Source of the DNA: Scolanthus callimorphus
Lineage: Eukaryota; Cnidaria; Anthozoa; Actiniaria; Edwardsiidae
DNA length: 64,000 nt
Assembly: GCA_033964015.1 (NCBI GenBank)
Contig: CM066919.1
Coordinates: forward strand, 26,804,204 to 26,868,203
Reading direction: 5' to 3'
The notes under the pieces: model-generated
The model's database searches: none
What the model saw: the letters and a program-made list of their open reading frames with translations, nothing else
What the model was told of the DNA's origin: nothing
Part shown: positions 1 to 11,804 of the stretch, one piece after another
Layout of the letters: each line of letters begins with the position of its first letter
How positions within the stretch are numbered: the first letter of the stretch is position 1
Made by a program: the position numbers and the translations under genes

Positions 1-574
1 ATAATAGAACTTAATTTAACAGAACGAAAAAAACGCGTTCCGCCCTTGCCAGATTTCCGGCTTAGAATACTTTAGCGGCAACCATTACACAGCAGACAGC
101 GCACACAACGGAAGAAGACAAAAACGCCGACTTCTCCCTTGTGCTGAAGCAAAAAATAATAATTCTAAAGTCCTCTTTCTGAGATTTGTGAACTTATGAA
201 ATCTTGTCAGTAAATTATCACATTCTTTCGTAGCGAAAGCTAGAGAGGATTTTATAGAGTTGACCTATTGTTAAGCACAATAGCAACCATTTTGAATGCT
301 TTACTACTATTATGAAGTTTAGAGCTCTGGCTTTCTGAACATTCAAGTTTTTCTCTAGACTACACAGCCACAGCAGCTCAACATTTGCTAATTCTGAACT
401 ATGGATTGCACTGACTGACTTCGGCTGAGCGTCTCCTTAGAGTTTTTGGTGATTTATTAAATGTCACGACCAGTTTGTTGTGATGTTTATAATTTTTATT
501 GTCCGCCAGTGACAACAGTCTCAGAGGTCTCAAGCACACGTTTATGAAGAACAGCTCTTCTTTAATTTGCGTCC
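1..574. other. no gene recognised
   Basis: AT-rich sequence with no conserved protein signal that I can recognise on either strand. The short open frames here have no domain-like composition. Confidence 0.4.
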
Positions 575-704
575 CTTTGCGAGTCACGTGATCTCGTCAT
601 CCAATCATAAACGTTACCCAAGACCTTTTGCGGGCCCTTTGCGAGTCACGTGATCTGATCATCCAATCATAAACGTTACCCGATACCTTTTGCGGGCCCT
701 GCTC
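575..704. repeat. two-copy tandem repeat with CACGTG and CCAAT motifs
   Basis: Two adjacent copies of about 65 bp. Each contains GAGTCACGTGATCT (a palindromic E-box) followed by CCAATCA and ending TTTTGCGGGCC. The motif pair looks promoter-like, but no gene start could be tied to it. Confidence 0.65.
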
Positions 705-839
705 CGACGGATCGAGATTTTTTCTGCCATATGTACCATATACCCTTATATTTTCTCTTTACGCGGGGGATTCTATAATGCCTCCTCGGAGGCCAAAACC
801 CTGCGGGGGCAAAAATCGCGATGAGGACGATGTAAAACA

Positions 840-911
840 ATTAAACCCTTAACCCTAAACTCAATCTAACCCGAACTTAAATCTAATCCGAAGGCTAAAC
901 CTAACCCTAGA
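840..911. repeat. degenerate telomere-like tract
   Basis: Contains CCCTTAACCCTAAA, ATCTAACCC and CTAAACCTAACCCTAG, which resemble decayed CCCTAA repeats (complement of TTAGGG). Unit spacing is irregular, so this is an interstitial remnant at best. Confidence 0.4.
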
Positions 912-1079
912 AGTGGCACTAAGCCAAGGGTTTTGCCTATAAAGCAGCAAAGATTTGTCTATTGTTTTGAATTCAAAAGAGCTTTTCATCCTACCTGGCG
1001 CATTGTTAACCCTTTGTAGCCCGAATTTATCTCTGTAATTTCGCTTACTTTGCAAGGTTCTTCCACTTGAAAAAGTAAA

Positions 1080-1242
1080 AGACTTCCTGCCCCCCCCCCC
1101 CCCCCCCCGAAAAAAAAAACCCGCTGTTTGTAAAGGGCTCACCCTTTTCAGTGAAGGCCATTGGATTCTTGGTTTCGCTTGTCGAACAGAGAGCGAGCCA
1201 TGAATTCGCTTTTTTTTTGGGGGGGGGGGGGGCAGGAAGATA
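1080..1242. repeat. foldback with poly-C and poly-G arms
   Basis: The left part reads CTTCCTGCC followed by a long C run and A9-10. The right part is its inverse: T9, a long G run, then CAGGAAG. The halves can pair into a hairpin about 160 bp long. Homopolymer lengths may be inexact in the assembly. Confidence 0.6.
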
Positions 1243-1301
1243 AATTCTATGAGACAGCAATATACACTAGCGCATAAAAATATATTTGAGTTAAAAAGAT
1301 A

Positions 1302-1673
1302 TCATACTTTGACGTGTGCGTTATTTTTCTTAATTAGGTGTTTCTTAAGGACCCTGGTGAACATAGGATAGGTGTTTATTGTTCTTATGTCTGCTGGCAA
1401 GTTATTAAAAATATTTGCTGCCTGATCTTGGAAGGTCCCGATTTCGCGTTTTGTTGGACGTTGGAGAGTTGGGGCGTGAGAAGATCTCAAAGTATAAGAG
1501 CCTGTGTGGTGTAGATTTAGTGTAAGGGGGCAGCCTTGATCGTGCATAGCTTTATGTGCTAGTTTACCTATGTTGTGCGCTATGCGGTCCTTTATAGGCA
1601 GCCACCCAAGCTTGTTCACATCCTCTAGAGATGCATACTTAGAAAGTACAAAACCTGCACAGGAGTTCTGCAC
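1302..1673 (-). pseudogene. non-LTR retrotransposon ORF2, C-terminal fragment
   Basis: A 123-codon open frame ending at a stop. It has the look of the extreme C-terminus of animal LINE reverse-transcriptase proteins: WLPIKDRI, then SYTLRSS, then FQDQAANIFNNLPADIRTI and FTRVLKKHLIKK before the stop. The segment with a hydrophobic residue, N, LP and I, followed by a basic tail, is the recurring C-terminal signature. Catalytic reverse-transcriptase motifs are absent, so this is a 5'-truncated dead copy. AT-rich sequence and an ATT microsatellite lie downstream on the same strand. Confidence 0.75.
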
Positions 1674-1679
1674 CCTTTA

Positions 1680-2677
1680 TATAGTATATTTTTATCTATT
1701 TTTATAATAAAGATAGTTATTATTATTATTATCTTTTAGTTTTTTTTAATTTAGATATTAGCAGGCGAAGAGCCACTTTTTAGTGGATGTACTGCTAATT
1801 AGTTCATTATTATTATTATTATAAGTGCTTTTTTCAAGTCATTTTCTACTACAGGAGCCACTTTGCTTGCATCATAAAGCAAACAAAGTCGGTGTGACAA
1901 ACTTGTGGAAGAAGTCACAAGTGAGGAGCAAATTTTACGAGCAAAATCGAGTCACAAAGAATTGGGCAGGCCGTGTGATGACTCGTCTAGTATTATGAAG
2001 CTTCTCTGTTGTTCTGTAGCAGGATTTCAGCACTGTCAAGACAATTTGGGTTAGTTTTGAATCCAAAAGAATGCATTCGGCGCAATATTCAGTTGACAGG
2101 TGCGAGTGACTAGGCACTTATAAAAAAATATCTGAAACCGGGGCTAGGGAGGAAGTGCTGTCAATTTTTTAAAGTTTTACCCATAATGCCTTGCGCTTGA
2201 AAAAGGGAAGACACCGTTTTACAGCGATCTTGCAGCGATTTTTGGGGGGAAATGCAGAGAGGCTAGTTTTAGGCTATTTTAACAATGTTTCTGCAGTTTG
2301 TTTGTCAAAAATCGAAAAACAGTCCGAATAGTCACTAAGGCGGTTCTTGCACCAACCCGTTCAAATGTTTCTCTATAAAATAAATCTGATCTTTTCCCTG
2401 AGCAGTGAATACTTAGCCATGAATTGTATAATTGATGAGGTTTACTACCTGACACAGTTATTCCCTAGTTAGCTGCTCATGATTATACCTCGAACATTAA
2501 TGATGTCAATCAAGCTAAAAAATCAACAGTTTTTCAGTTATAATCAGAAGTTCATAACTTATAATCTTATCAGACGGAATGTTATATGGATTTTCATGTT
2601 TATTTTTTAAACATCAATTCACTCTTGAAGGTACAAAGAAATATTTTAGGCAAAACAAACACATTCTTAACATGCAG
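1680..2677. other. AT-rich intergenic DNA with ATT microsatellites
   Basis: Contains short TAT/ATT runs near 1712-1735 and 1803-1823. No gene is recognised. It lies between a LINE remnant and a minisatellite. Confidence 0.4.
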
Positions 2678-3575
2678 TTACTCTAGTTTAGCTGTATAAA
2701 CCAGTACTGTAATCTGACCTACTGTACAGTAGCTATATTACTCTAGTTTAGCTGTATAAACCAGTACTGTAATCTGACCTACTGTACAGTAGCTATATTA
2801 CTCTAGTTTAGCTGTATAAACCAGTACTGTAATCTGACCTACTGTACAGTGTAGCTATATTACTCTAGTTTAGCTGTATAAACCAGTACTGTAATCTGAC
2901 CTACTGTACAGTAGCTATATTACTCTAGTTAAGCTGTATAAACCAGTACTGTAATCTGACCTACTGTACAGTAGCTATATTACTCTAGTTTAGCTGTATA
3001 AACCAGTACTGTAATCTGACCTACTGTACAGTAGCTATATTACTCTAGTTTAGCTGTATAAACCAGTACTGTAATCTGACCTACTGTACAGTGTAGCTAT
3101 ATTACTCTAGTTTAGCTGTATAAACCAGTACTGTAATCTGACCTACTGTACAGTAGCTATATTACTCTAGTTAAGCTGTATAAACCAGTACTGTAATCTG
3201 ACCTACTGTACAGTAGCTATATTACTCTAGTTTAGCTGTATAAACCAGTACTGTAATCTGACCTACTGTACAGTAGCTATATTACTCTAGTTTAGCTGTA
3301 TAAACCAGTACTGTAATCTGACCTACTGTACAGTAGCTATATTACTCTAGTTAAGCTGTATAAACCAGTACTGTAATCTGACCTACTGTACAGTAGCTAT
3401 ATTACTCTAGTTTAGCTGTATAAACCAGTACTGTAATCTGACATACTGTACAGTAGCTATATTACTCTAGTTAAGCTGTATAAACCAGTACTGTAATCTG
3501 ACCTACTGTACAGTAGCTATATTACTCTAGTTAAGCTGTATAAACCAGTACTGTAATCTGACCTACTGTACAGTA
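2678..3575. repeat. 60-bp minisatellite, left part
   Basis: About 15 tandem copies of a 60-bp unit (variants of 62 bp carry an extra GT). Each unit contains the 12-bp palindrome TACTGTACAGTA. Copies are nearly identical, differing at one T/A position in TTTAGC/TTAAGC and at the optional GT. The array resumes at 6585, on the far side of an inserted element. Confidence 0.95.
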
Positions 3576-3780
3576 CCCGTACGAAAACGTCAGGCCTTTC
3601 GTAGATCTTACGCGGGTCTTCATTATGTCTACACAGTCGAGGTGCAGGCCAAATGGGGTAAAATTTCAAGTCTGCAAGAATGCCGTCTGCCTCCAGAATA
3701 CATCACAGGAAATTTGTATTTCGATATCCGCTCATTGACTACAGGTTTACCTGCCGCACGTCCAGAAAAGGTCTTTTTTT
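3576..3780 (+). CDS. unrecognised coding-like exon starting in the TIR
   Basis: From the first base of the element a frame stays open for 67 codons. It includes YAGLHYVYTVEVQAKWGKI and LPPEYITGNLYFDIRSLTT, and stops at a T7 run near 3774-3780. Shifting the frame by one at that run reopens it for about 25 further codons (FEDISQFHDTTMMAYF...), suggesting an old coding sequence damaged by a homopolymer slip, or an exon end. There is no ATG at its start, so an upstream exon or a gene fragment must be assumed. I do not recognise the protein family. Confidence 0.35.
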
Positions 3781-4374
3781 GAAGACATTTCTCAGTTTCA
3801 CGACACAACTATGATGGCATACTTCATCACCTTTAGATTTGAAGCTAATTGAAACTGCAACAAACCTTTTCTGAAAACATTAGATAAACATTGGACTGGC
3901 TTGTTATGTTTGACTGCAATTGGTGTTTCGGTTGACCTTAAAATAATCTTCTGCAGTTCTGTTTTGAAAGTCGTTGCGCCAGCGGCCGATGCAGTTACGA
4001 TCCGACAAGGTCGCGCAAAAATGATCTACGCACATGATGAAAAGTCCAGCGATTTCATTGTTTTTCTTCGCCCCATGTTCTCCCTTCTGGATCGTATCAC
4101 GCCCGCCGTATACTCAGCAACATATAAGGTGTCTTGGGTCTACATTTTCTACGTCTGACAGACTTCAGTGAATGAGGTATTAGCTCATTTAACTAGTCGC
4201 TAATTTTTAGATCGCGTAAATAAAACGTAGCGTTGATAGCTGATATGTACAACTCGTTTTGAGAGGCATGCTCCTAGATTGATGGCGTGACTAAAACTAT
4301 GCAAACTGATATTTGAACGCAATCGATTGGTTGTCTCGGTATACTGAAATCCAATCTTGATTTTGAGTTTTGGC

Positions 4375-4611
4375 GCTCCCTTTACTCGTCAGTTGAAAAG
4401 ATCACAACATGCCTATGCCAAGGAAGCATTTGTCTCTTATCGGATTTCTCTAAGCGATGCCTTGGAAACTCGCCCTGTACAAGCAGAGGACAAACAAGTT
4501 AAAGCTAAGGAGCAATTCATCCTGCTCTTCAGGATAGGAACTAAACACTTTGATAGAGGTACCTTTGACGCGTGTGCGAAGAGAGTGGGGATGTGCAGTA
4601 TACAAATCGGA
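4375..4611 (+). CDS. unrecognised coding-like exon inside the TIR element
   Basis: An open segment of about 79 codons. CTCGTCAG at its start is a plausible acceptor and ATCGGAG|GTGAGA at its end is a good donor. It reads LKRSQHAYAKEAFVSY..., later FILLFRIGTKHFDRGTFDAC. Composition is protein-like, with mixed charged residues and no low complexity, but I cannot assign a family. It could be a captured host exon or a decayed transposase exon. Start and end are set from the splice signals. Confidence 0.35.
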
Positions 4612-5038
4612 GGTGAGATTATCTAGTTTGTTTGGTAGTTCTGAAGCTCTATATGTGACTTTGTGCTGTCTCTAAACATATTTGGGCTCATTAAATTTCT
4701 ATTAAAGAACGGAACACATTCCGCAGCACAGGATATTGTTCTCTGTTTATCGTTGCATGTTCAGGCCAGGTTGTAATTAATCACTTCATAGTTGATATAA
4801 GAAAGATGGGTAATCTTTGAAATTTCGAATGCTCTTCCTAGCCAAACGGAAACTATATGTGGATATGAGAGGCAAACTTGAAGTAAATAAATTTGAAGCC
4901 GTTTTTAGTCATGCAAAAGTTTATCTTTGCGTGTTATAGGTCATGTTTTGAGGTCTTATCTCAAAATTAATTTCTCTCGGGCGCCTGTGGTCTTTGAAAT
5001 AGAACGGTTTGAGTGACAGCTTAAAGGAGCTGAGTTTC

Positions 5039-5066
5039 CGGGGGGGGGGGGGGGGGGGGGGGGGGT
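5039..5066. repeat. poly-G tract
   Basis: An uninterrupted run of about 27 G within a repeat that carries the phrase GGCAAAATCGAAAGTTCC. Similar repeats occur near 12360, 14086, 14640 and 33500. Confidence 0.8.
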
Positions 5067-6584
5067 CGTGGGGCAAAATCGAAAGTTCCCGACGAGCACC
5101 CACGCCCCCAAAATAAGGGAGTCCCTCCCCCCCGGGCTTAATCCACGCCGAGGTTGTCTAACTTGCGAGCCACGAGCCTCTTAGCGAGCCGCGAGCCTTT
5201 TTTGGCGACACATTAAAACTAAAAATAAGTTAGGAGGGCAAAAAAACTAGTGCACATTTCATTTTGTTAAGCTGGCGAACAGGCTCCATGCCCGGTTAGA
5301 TAAAGCTACTTAAACTACAGGTGATCCAAGCTAAAAGCAAGGAAAGTTTCTAAATAGTAAAGATTTACTGAAAAATGAAAATAATTGTTTGGATTGAAAT
5401 AAATAATTGGCTTTCTAGCTCGTTTTCTTTTTATAGGCTTTGCTATGGCGATTTCATTGGTATCTCGAGTGTTTTTGTGGTTGATTTTATACCTATCCCG
5501 GCGTTATAATAAATTAACAATTTTCAAAACTATACTCTTCATAAAGTCCATTTGCTTTTTAGCTTGGATCGCCTGTCTATAAACAGATAGTAGATTATAT
5601 TTTTCGCAGTTCGTTGTAAATGCCGTGATAACTGAGTGGCGATTCATATGCTATTTTGAGACGTGAGTACGAGAATGGCACAAAGTTAATCAACATCAAT
5701 ATAACTAACGGCGCTTCTTTTAATTTATTTTCAGCCTACGTTAGCGCCGCCGCGACTAAGTGGAATGTCCCTCACCTAGTTCCTTTACCAAGACATAATC
5801 AAATAAGTGTGGTTCCGCGGAACGGGCATTACGCTCACGGATGAAGAAAACCGGAAATTAGCTAAGTCTGTTACGGATATAGCTGCTAAACGCAGGCGTG
5901 TGTATGAACATTGAACCTGATGCCACTGTTAGGACAGAATGACGAAATGTTGATGAAATATCATACATATTGTAGCTACATTTACCACTGTTTATATAAA
6001 TGTTTCTGTGAAGAGGAAATTTTTGCAACCGGATATTATTCTCTGTTTATCGTTGCGTGTTCAAGGTCACGTTGTCGGTTCTTTGATGATAACGACACAT
6101 GCAGACGATTAAACTCTTGTAATTTCTAATGCGGTTCACAGCCAAACGAACATAATGTAGACATAAAAGACAGAAATCAAGTAAACTATTTCTAGCATTT
6201 GTTTCAAGTCATGCCAAGCAACTTAATGTGTTAACAGCAATTTGTCTGTAGTTTAATCTAATTGCAGGTCAGTAACAGATATCTGCAGTGTCGAGTGCGC
6301 TTGCATCAAGATAAAATCTTATCTCCAATGTCTCCAAAAGTCTGCAGGAGATATGCAGAAAACACATGCCATATCGTTTACACACTAGATTACTTGATAA
6401 CCCGCTAAGCACAAGCTCAAACGTTTTTATCTGCAATGTATGCAATTCGGCTAATTTATCCAGGCGACCAGCAGCAATTCTGCAAGTCTACAGCTATGAA
6501 CAATACAATGAGAAGTTAAGCTCAACTGCAGGTATGTTTTGGCTTAAATTAAGGCCTGTGAACGGCCTGCCATTTTCGTACGGG

Positions 6585-7684
6585 TAGCTATATTACTCTA
6601 GTTTAGCTGTATAAACCAGTACTGTAATCTGACCTACTGTACAGTAGCTATATTACTCTAGTTTAGCTGTATAAACCAGTACTGTAATCTGACATACTGT
6701 ACAGTAGCTATATTACTCTAGTTTAGCTGTATAAACCAGTACTGTAATCTGACCTACTGTACAGTGTAGCTATATTACTCTAGTTTAGCTGTATAAACCA
6801 GTACTGTAATCTGACCTACTGTACAGTGTAGCTATATTACTCTAGTTTAGCTGTATAAACCAGTACTGTAATCTGACCTACTGTACAGTAGCTATATTAC
6901 TCTAGTTTAGCTGTATAAACCAGTACTGTAATCTGACCTACTGTACAGTAGCTATATTACTCTAGTTTAGCTGTATAAACCAGTACTGTAATCTGACCTA
7001 CTGTACAGTAGCTATATTACTCTAGTTTAGCTGTATAAACCAGTACTGTAATCTGACCTACTGTACAGTAGCTATATTACTCTAGTTTAGCTGTATAAAC
7101 CAGTACTGTAATCTGACCTACTGTACAGTAGCTATATTACTCTAGTTTAGCTGTATAAACCAGTACTGTAATCTGACCTACTGTACAGTAGCTATATTAC
7201 TCTAGTTTAGCTGTATAAACCAGTACTGTAATCTGACCTACTGTACAGTAGCTATATTACTCTAGTTTAGCTGTATAAACCAGTACTGTAATCTGACCTA
7301 CTGTACAGTAGCTATATTACTCTAGTTTAGCTGTATAGACCAGTACTGTAATCTGACCTACTGTACAGTAGCTATATTACTCTAGTTTAGCTGTATAAAC
7401 CAGTACTGTAATCTGACCTACTGTACAGTAGCTATATTACTCTAGTTTAGCTGTATAAACCAGTACTGTAATCTGACCTACTGTACAGTGTAGCTATATT
7501 ACTCTAGTTTAGCTGTATAAACCAGTACTGTAATCTGACCTACTGTACAGTGTAGCTATATTACTCTAGTTTAGCTGTATAAACCAGTACTGTAATCTGA
7601 CCTACTGTACAGTGTAGCTATATTACTCTAGTTTAGCTGTATAAACCAGTACTGTAATCTGACCTACTGTACAGTAGCTATATT
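6585..7684. repeat. 60-bp minisatellite, right part
   Basis: About 18 copies of the same 60/62-bp unit as at 2678-3575, beginning exactly at the TA duplicated by the inserted element. Copies are nearly uniform, with one A-to-G variant (TATAGACC) near 7336. Confidence 0.95.
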
Positions 7685-7860
7685 GTATATTAAATACATT
7701 AAATACAAGTGATAAATTCTTACTCGTAGAAATGATCAAAGTTGAGAGCAAAAGCATGTGGAGAAAAACTACATTTTGAGCAGACCAATTTCTACACTTC
7801 ATTGTATACAACATCACTACACAGTAAGCACTATTTGAATTTATATTTAATTTCTTCCAG

Positions 7861-7912
7861 GGGTCGCTACGACAGGCAGAGAAGTAGATCCCCAAGCCCA
7901 GGTCACAATTGA
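7861..7912 (+). CDS. orphan terminal exon of an SR-protein-like gene
   Basis: A strong acceptor (AATTTCTTCCAG) is followed by one base and then codons for GRYDRQRSRSPSPGHN and a TGA stop. The phase, RS-rich content and ending match the last exon of the complete SR gene in this window (ending [10 protein letters not shown], stop at 23940). No RRM exon lies upstream within the window on this strand. The rest of the gene is therefore outside the window beyond large repeat-filled introns, or this is a duplicated exon fragment. In life it would encode part of an RS domain used in splicing-factor contacts. Confidence 0.5.
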
Positions 7913-9615
7913 GAGATGTCAAGCTTGATATTTCTCTACTTACAGGTAAACCTGTACTAATAATTACAACAAAGGAATTCATTTGCTTGTTCATTTATTT
8001 CTTCATTCATTCGTAATGACCATCCAATTTTCCTATATTTAGATTCTTAAAGGCCCATAGTCAACCAGCAACCTTTGCGCTTTATTTTCATTCGGATCTA
8101 GTAACAGTTACTGACTGCTGTGTGAACTAGCTGATCGACTCCCAAAGGGTTTCCTACTGTATTGTTCTTCGCATTTCATAAGTTAAACTACAAATTAATA
8201 ATAATAATAATGGATAAAACCCAGCATATCCACAGAGTGGCTCTTCATCTGGGACTAGCTAAATAAAGTTATAAATGTAATAATATTTAATGTAATGTAG
8301 TTAAAATAATCTAAACTAATTTATACTTATAACATCTAAAAGATATATGAAGAATTATGTACATGGTAAAAGTGAGATAGTTTTATAGATAATTTTGTAG
8401 AAAATTGCTTTAAAAGAAAATATGACCAATCACTATTAAAAACAACAACAACAACAAAAATTTGCATCGACTTTTCATATATGGAAAGTCAACCCATGCC
8501 CTGACTAGGACTGCAAACGATGTTGGTTGACTATGGGGCTTTAAATGTAAAATGATATGCATGTACAAAAAGAAAATATGTGTCCCGTCTGCCAAGAGTG
8601 CTCGATGCGAGGCAGAGCGTATATACAATGATATGCATGTAAAAATTCAGTGATTCTAAATGGTTGCAACTTTTCAAGCAGAGCACGTACTGTTTAACAG
8701 ATGCATTCAAAGAAAAAAGATTGAATATACCAAATTTTTGTATGTATATTACCTATTAATAAGTAATCCTAAAACTTTCTTGTTCAATTTGAAATTTACT
8801 GTGCAAAAAGCTCAATTGCACTTGCTAAGCGACTCATACAATTTTGTTACTTTTTGAAAAACACACTCCTGCAATTAATTTCCAAATTCAACTCAAATTC
8901 ACATGATGATTACCGACAATCATGTCATCAATTTGTAAATTTTCTGTCAAAGTCATATTGTTATTTAATGTGCAATTCAGCCTTTGCCATGCTGCCATGT
9001 AAACTTATGAAACTATCTACCGATTCATTCAAGATAAATAATGATAATAATAATAATAATAGTCTGACAGACACAAATTCATTTGGTTTGCCCTTCTAAT
9101 AGGAGGATCCTTTGTTTACAGTCTGAACTCATTTGCATAAGCAGGGTCTAGATTCAGAATGTTTGAAGGAGATCAAAAATAATCAGTATTGAATATCAAT
9201 AGCAGAAAAGTAATAAAGCCTACTCAGAAATTTTGAAGGTTGTACCTTCAGTTGTAACAGCGCAGGGAGAAAAATGTTTGGTTAATGAGCCTTTTGCCAC
9301 ACAGCAATCCACTAATTTTTTTAAATCTTCGCAGAGCCTCTAAAACTTTATGAAAACGTTAATACATTCTTGGGAATATAGTAATTTTAATAGTAACAGG
9401 TGTAACAGTTGATAAAGAAAAAAACTGGAAATCATGGGACTTTCACTTAGTCATATGTTTCCTTAAAAGTCTTGAATGAAATTTCCCTTTGATAGATAAA
9501 GACGATTTGCTGATGATTTTGTAGTGTACAAGTTTTTATTCAGTGAAATACCAGGATATCTCCCGCACAAATAACAAGTTACTTCACAGTTTGAAGATAT
9601 CACTCTGGCCTGTTC
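7913..9615. other. AT-rich sequence, no gene recognised
   Basis: May include the 3' UTR of the SR-like exon just upstream. Contains short AAC and AAT microsatellite runs (near 8440 and 9040). Open frames here are short and low in complexity. Confidence 0.35.
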
Positions 9616-9619
9616 TTAA

Positions 9620-10250
9620 AGCGGGACTGTCACGGTACGCGCATGTGCGAATTTTGATCACTTTGGTCCGGGCCGGAACGATGGCTGTGAGAGGGAGGAA
9701 TTACGCTGGTAGAATCTGTTGAAATCTTGTTGTTTCGGGGTCCATCTACCCTTAATTCTTAACGGGTATACTCTCCTGAGATCTCCTTAGTATCGTGACC
9801 AAATTTTGGAGTCGATGCAATATTGTTTGTCGTTTTAAATTAAATGAGACTCGAGCGTCATTTTCACTGATGGCTGCCCAACAAGAAAGGCCTAATCGAG
9901 GTCGTCCTTACGCCAAAATGGCTTGGGAACACAATAAAAGCAGGATCTGGATATCGAAAAGGGTCCACGAGACATGGAATTGTTCAAGGGCTACGGTATC
10001 TTCACCTCAGACAACGATTTTGCAGCTCATTTGCCTAAAAACCCCTAAAAACTTACCATAATGTCGCCTCCTGACGAATGAACTCCAAATTATGTTTTCC
10101 CTGAGGCGACGTCGCGCGGGCGTGGGTACTTTCCCGCGAAAACGAAGTGTTCCGTGATTGGTTTATTTAAACAGGGAATCCCCGTTTTGAATGATAGTTA
10201 TGGGATCGGCGGTCTTTGCTCGAGCATGCGCGTACCGTGACATTCCCGCT
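9620..10250. mobile_element. 631-bp MITE with TTAA target duplication
   Basis: Terminal inverted repeats of about 26 bp begin AGCGGGA, then C/A, then TGTCACGGTACGCGCATG. TTAA flanks both ends (9616-9619 and 10251-10254), which is the target duplication of piggyBac/Kolobok-type elements. A related empty site near 10519-10562 has the same flanks (TACTTCACAGTGTGAAGATC ... CTCAAAGCCCC) without the element. No transposase domain is recognised in its 88-codon internal frame. Confidence 0.9.
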
Positions 10251-10254
10251 TTAA

Positions 10255-11670
10255 AGCCCCTTTTCGGATTTTCTAAAACAAGTCATGAATTAGTATTTCA
10301 CTGATGTTTGTATTATAAACAAAACATTATACATGAACACTTCAAGAAACAAATTTTATTTCCTCATGTTAAAAATTTATCCCACTCATTCACTATGCTC
10401 ACTCGTGAGATAAGTTTTAAACACTTGAAATTTGCATCTCCACGTGGCCATGTAACATCATCTATGTAACCAGGACAAATACAATGAAAAATGCTACTTT
10501 CATCCAAGACTTCATAACATGTTACTTCACAGTGTGAAGATCACTCTGGTCTATTCTCAAAGCCCCTTTATATTATCATATCATGTTTGTATTTTAAAGC
10601 AATGCTTTTCTTTCTTTTTCAGCATTAAGAGAGTCACGTGCAAGGCATCCTAATTTTTAGCTCCTTTTTTATTTCATTGTTAGAGATTTTCTTTACATGT
10701 ATTCTGTATGTTTTATTCTTGTTAGAGATTTTCTTTGCATGTATTCTGTATGTATCTATCAAAGTAGTACAAAATAACACTCCTTTATAGAACGAAGATT
10801 ATAGAGACAGAAGCAACTACAGTACGTCCTCACTGGAAAATGTAGGGCAAAACTTTGAATAAAACGTTTAGGCCCAGTTCATGATGGAAAATAAAATATA
10901 CAGGTATGTTTCAGAAACTTAACATCTACCCCTCCCCCCCATACTATACTGACATTTAACTTTAGGCTCCCCCTTTGAATTTAGACCTCCCCCCCCCTCC
11001 AGATAATTATTACACAGTCCCTAACCTGTGAGCAGTGGTTTCCCCCTCTCTTAGCCGACAGCGAGTGAGGGAGAGAAGGCAGAGAAACCACTTGCCATCG
11101 GTCTAAGAGAGCAGGAGACCACAAGTAGAGTGTAGATGTTGGATTATTAGGATATGTATAAAATGAATAAAATCATTAAAAATTATGTGCTCAGTGATGC
11201 ATTATATTAACCTCCCGTTGACGAAAATCAGAATGTAGCAAAAATGATCACCCACCTCTCCCATCTCCTAGATCGAACCATGTAGTACATGAATGGCAGA
11301 ACAGGTTTTAAAGAGAGAGAGAGCTCATTAGAGACAATGTATGGCAAAGTGGGGGAGGGGAGGGCTGAATTTACAGAAAACATGAAATTACTCTGCGCCT
11401 CCAAAGAACATCGGTCGCGGATCCAGGAATTTTCTGAGGTTTTTCGGCGATATTTTCGAGAGGTTTTAAAAATAGGACACCACATTTTCAGTAGCTGTTC
11501 ATTTTTTCATTACACATTTTGGTATGGGTAAGTGTTAATTCGTTACCATGGTAATGGATTAAGCCTTCATCCAAAGTTCATGCCAGAGCTGTCTCTGGAA
11601 GTTCCTTTCTCCGCAGGCTTTCAATTATAGTGTCTGATACGGTATCGTGATTAAGACTTGCTATCTTGCA
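10255..11670. other. repeat-rich intergenic DNA
   Basis: Holds the empty-site paralog of the neighbouring MITE near 10519-10562, a short duplication of TTAGAGATTTTCTTTGCATG around 10681-10750, and a polypyrimidine stretch near 10925-10995. No convincing coding sequence. Confidence 0.4.
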
Positions 11671-11804
11671 GGGGCCGGTTCCTAGAAGGTCAAGAGTTAT
11701 CTGTAGATAAACGCTTATCCAACGGATAAATCCTGAACAAATCCTATACAACAGATAACTTTTATCCATGGATAACTTTATCCAACCTTTCAGGAACCGG
11801 CCCC
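11671..11804. mobile_element. 134-bp MITE, GGGGCCGGTTCC family, copy 1
   Basis: Ends GGGGCCGGTTCCTAGAAGGT and ACCTTTCAGGAACCGGCCCC form inverted repeats. The interior repeats TTATCCA and GGATAA. A close second copy in the same orientation lies at 13511-13647. Confidence 0.85.

Larger units (their letters stand above)
3576..6584. mobile_element. 3.0-kb TIR element with TA target duplication, inserted in a minisatellite
   Basis: The left end CCCGTACGAAAACGTCAGGCC matches the inverse of the right end (CCCGTACGAAAATGGCAGGCC) at 18 of 21 positions. A TA dinucleotide lies directly outside both ends (3574-3575 and 6585-6586). Removing the element rejoins the minisatellite unit as CAGTAGCTAT, its normal sequence, so the insertion borders are exact. 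The TA duplication recalls Tc1/mariner-like transposons, but I recognise no DDE transposase inside. Several coding-like segments with plausible splice sites are present (about 3576-3780, 3901-4127 and 4375-4611). Confidence 0.85.

Noticed and set aside
2678..7684. Regular 60-bp repeats resembling a CRISPR array
   Set aside because: The units are contiguous and identical with no unique spacers, and the genome is animal-like. It is a minisatellite.
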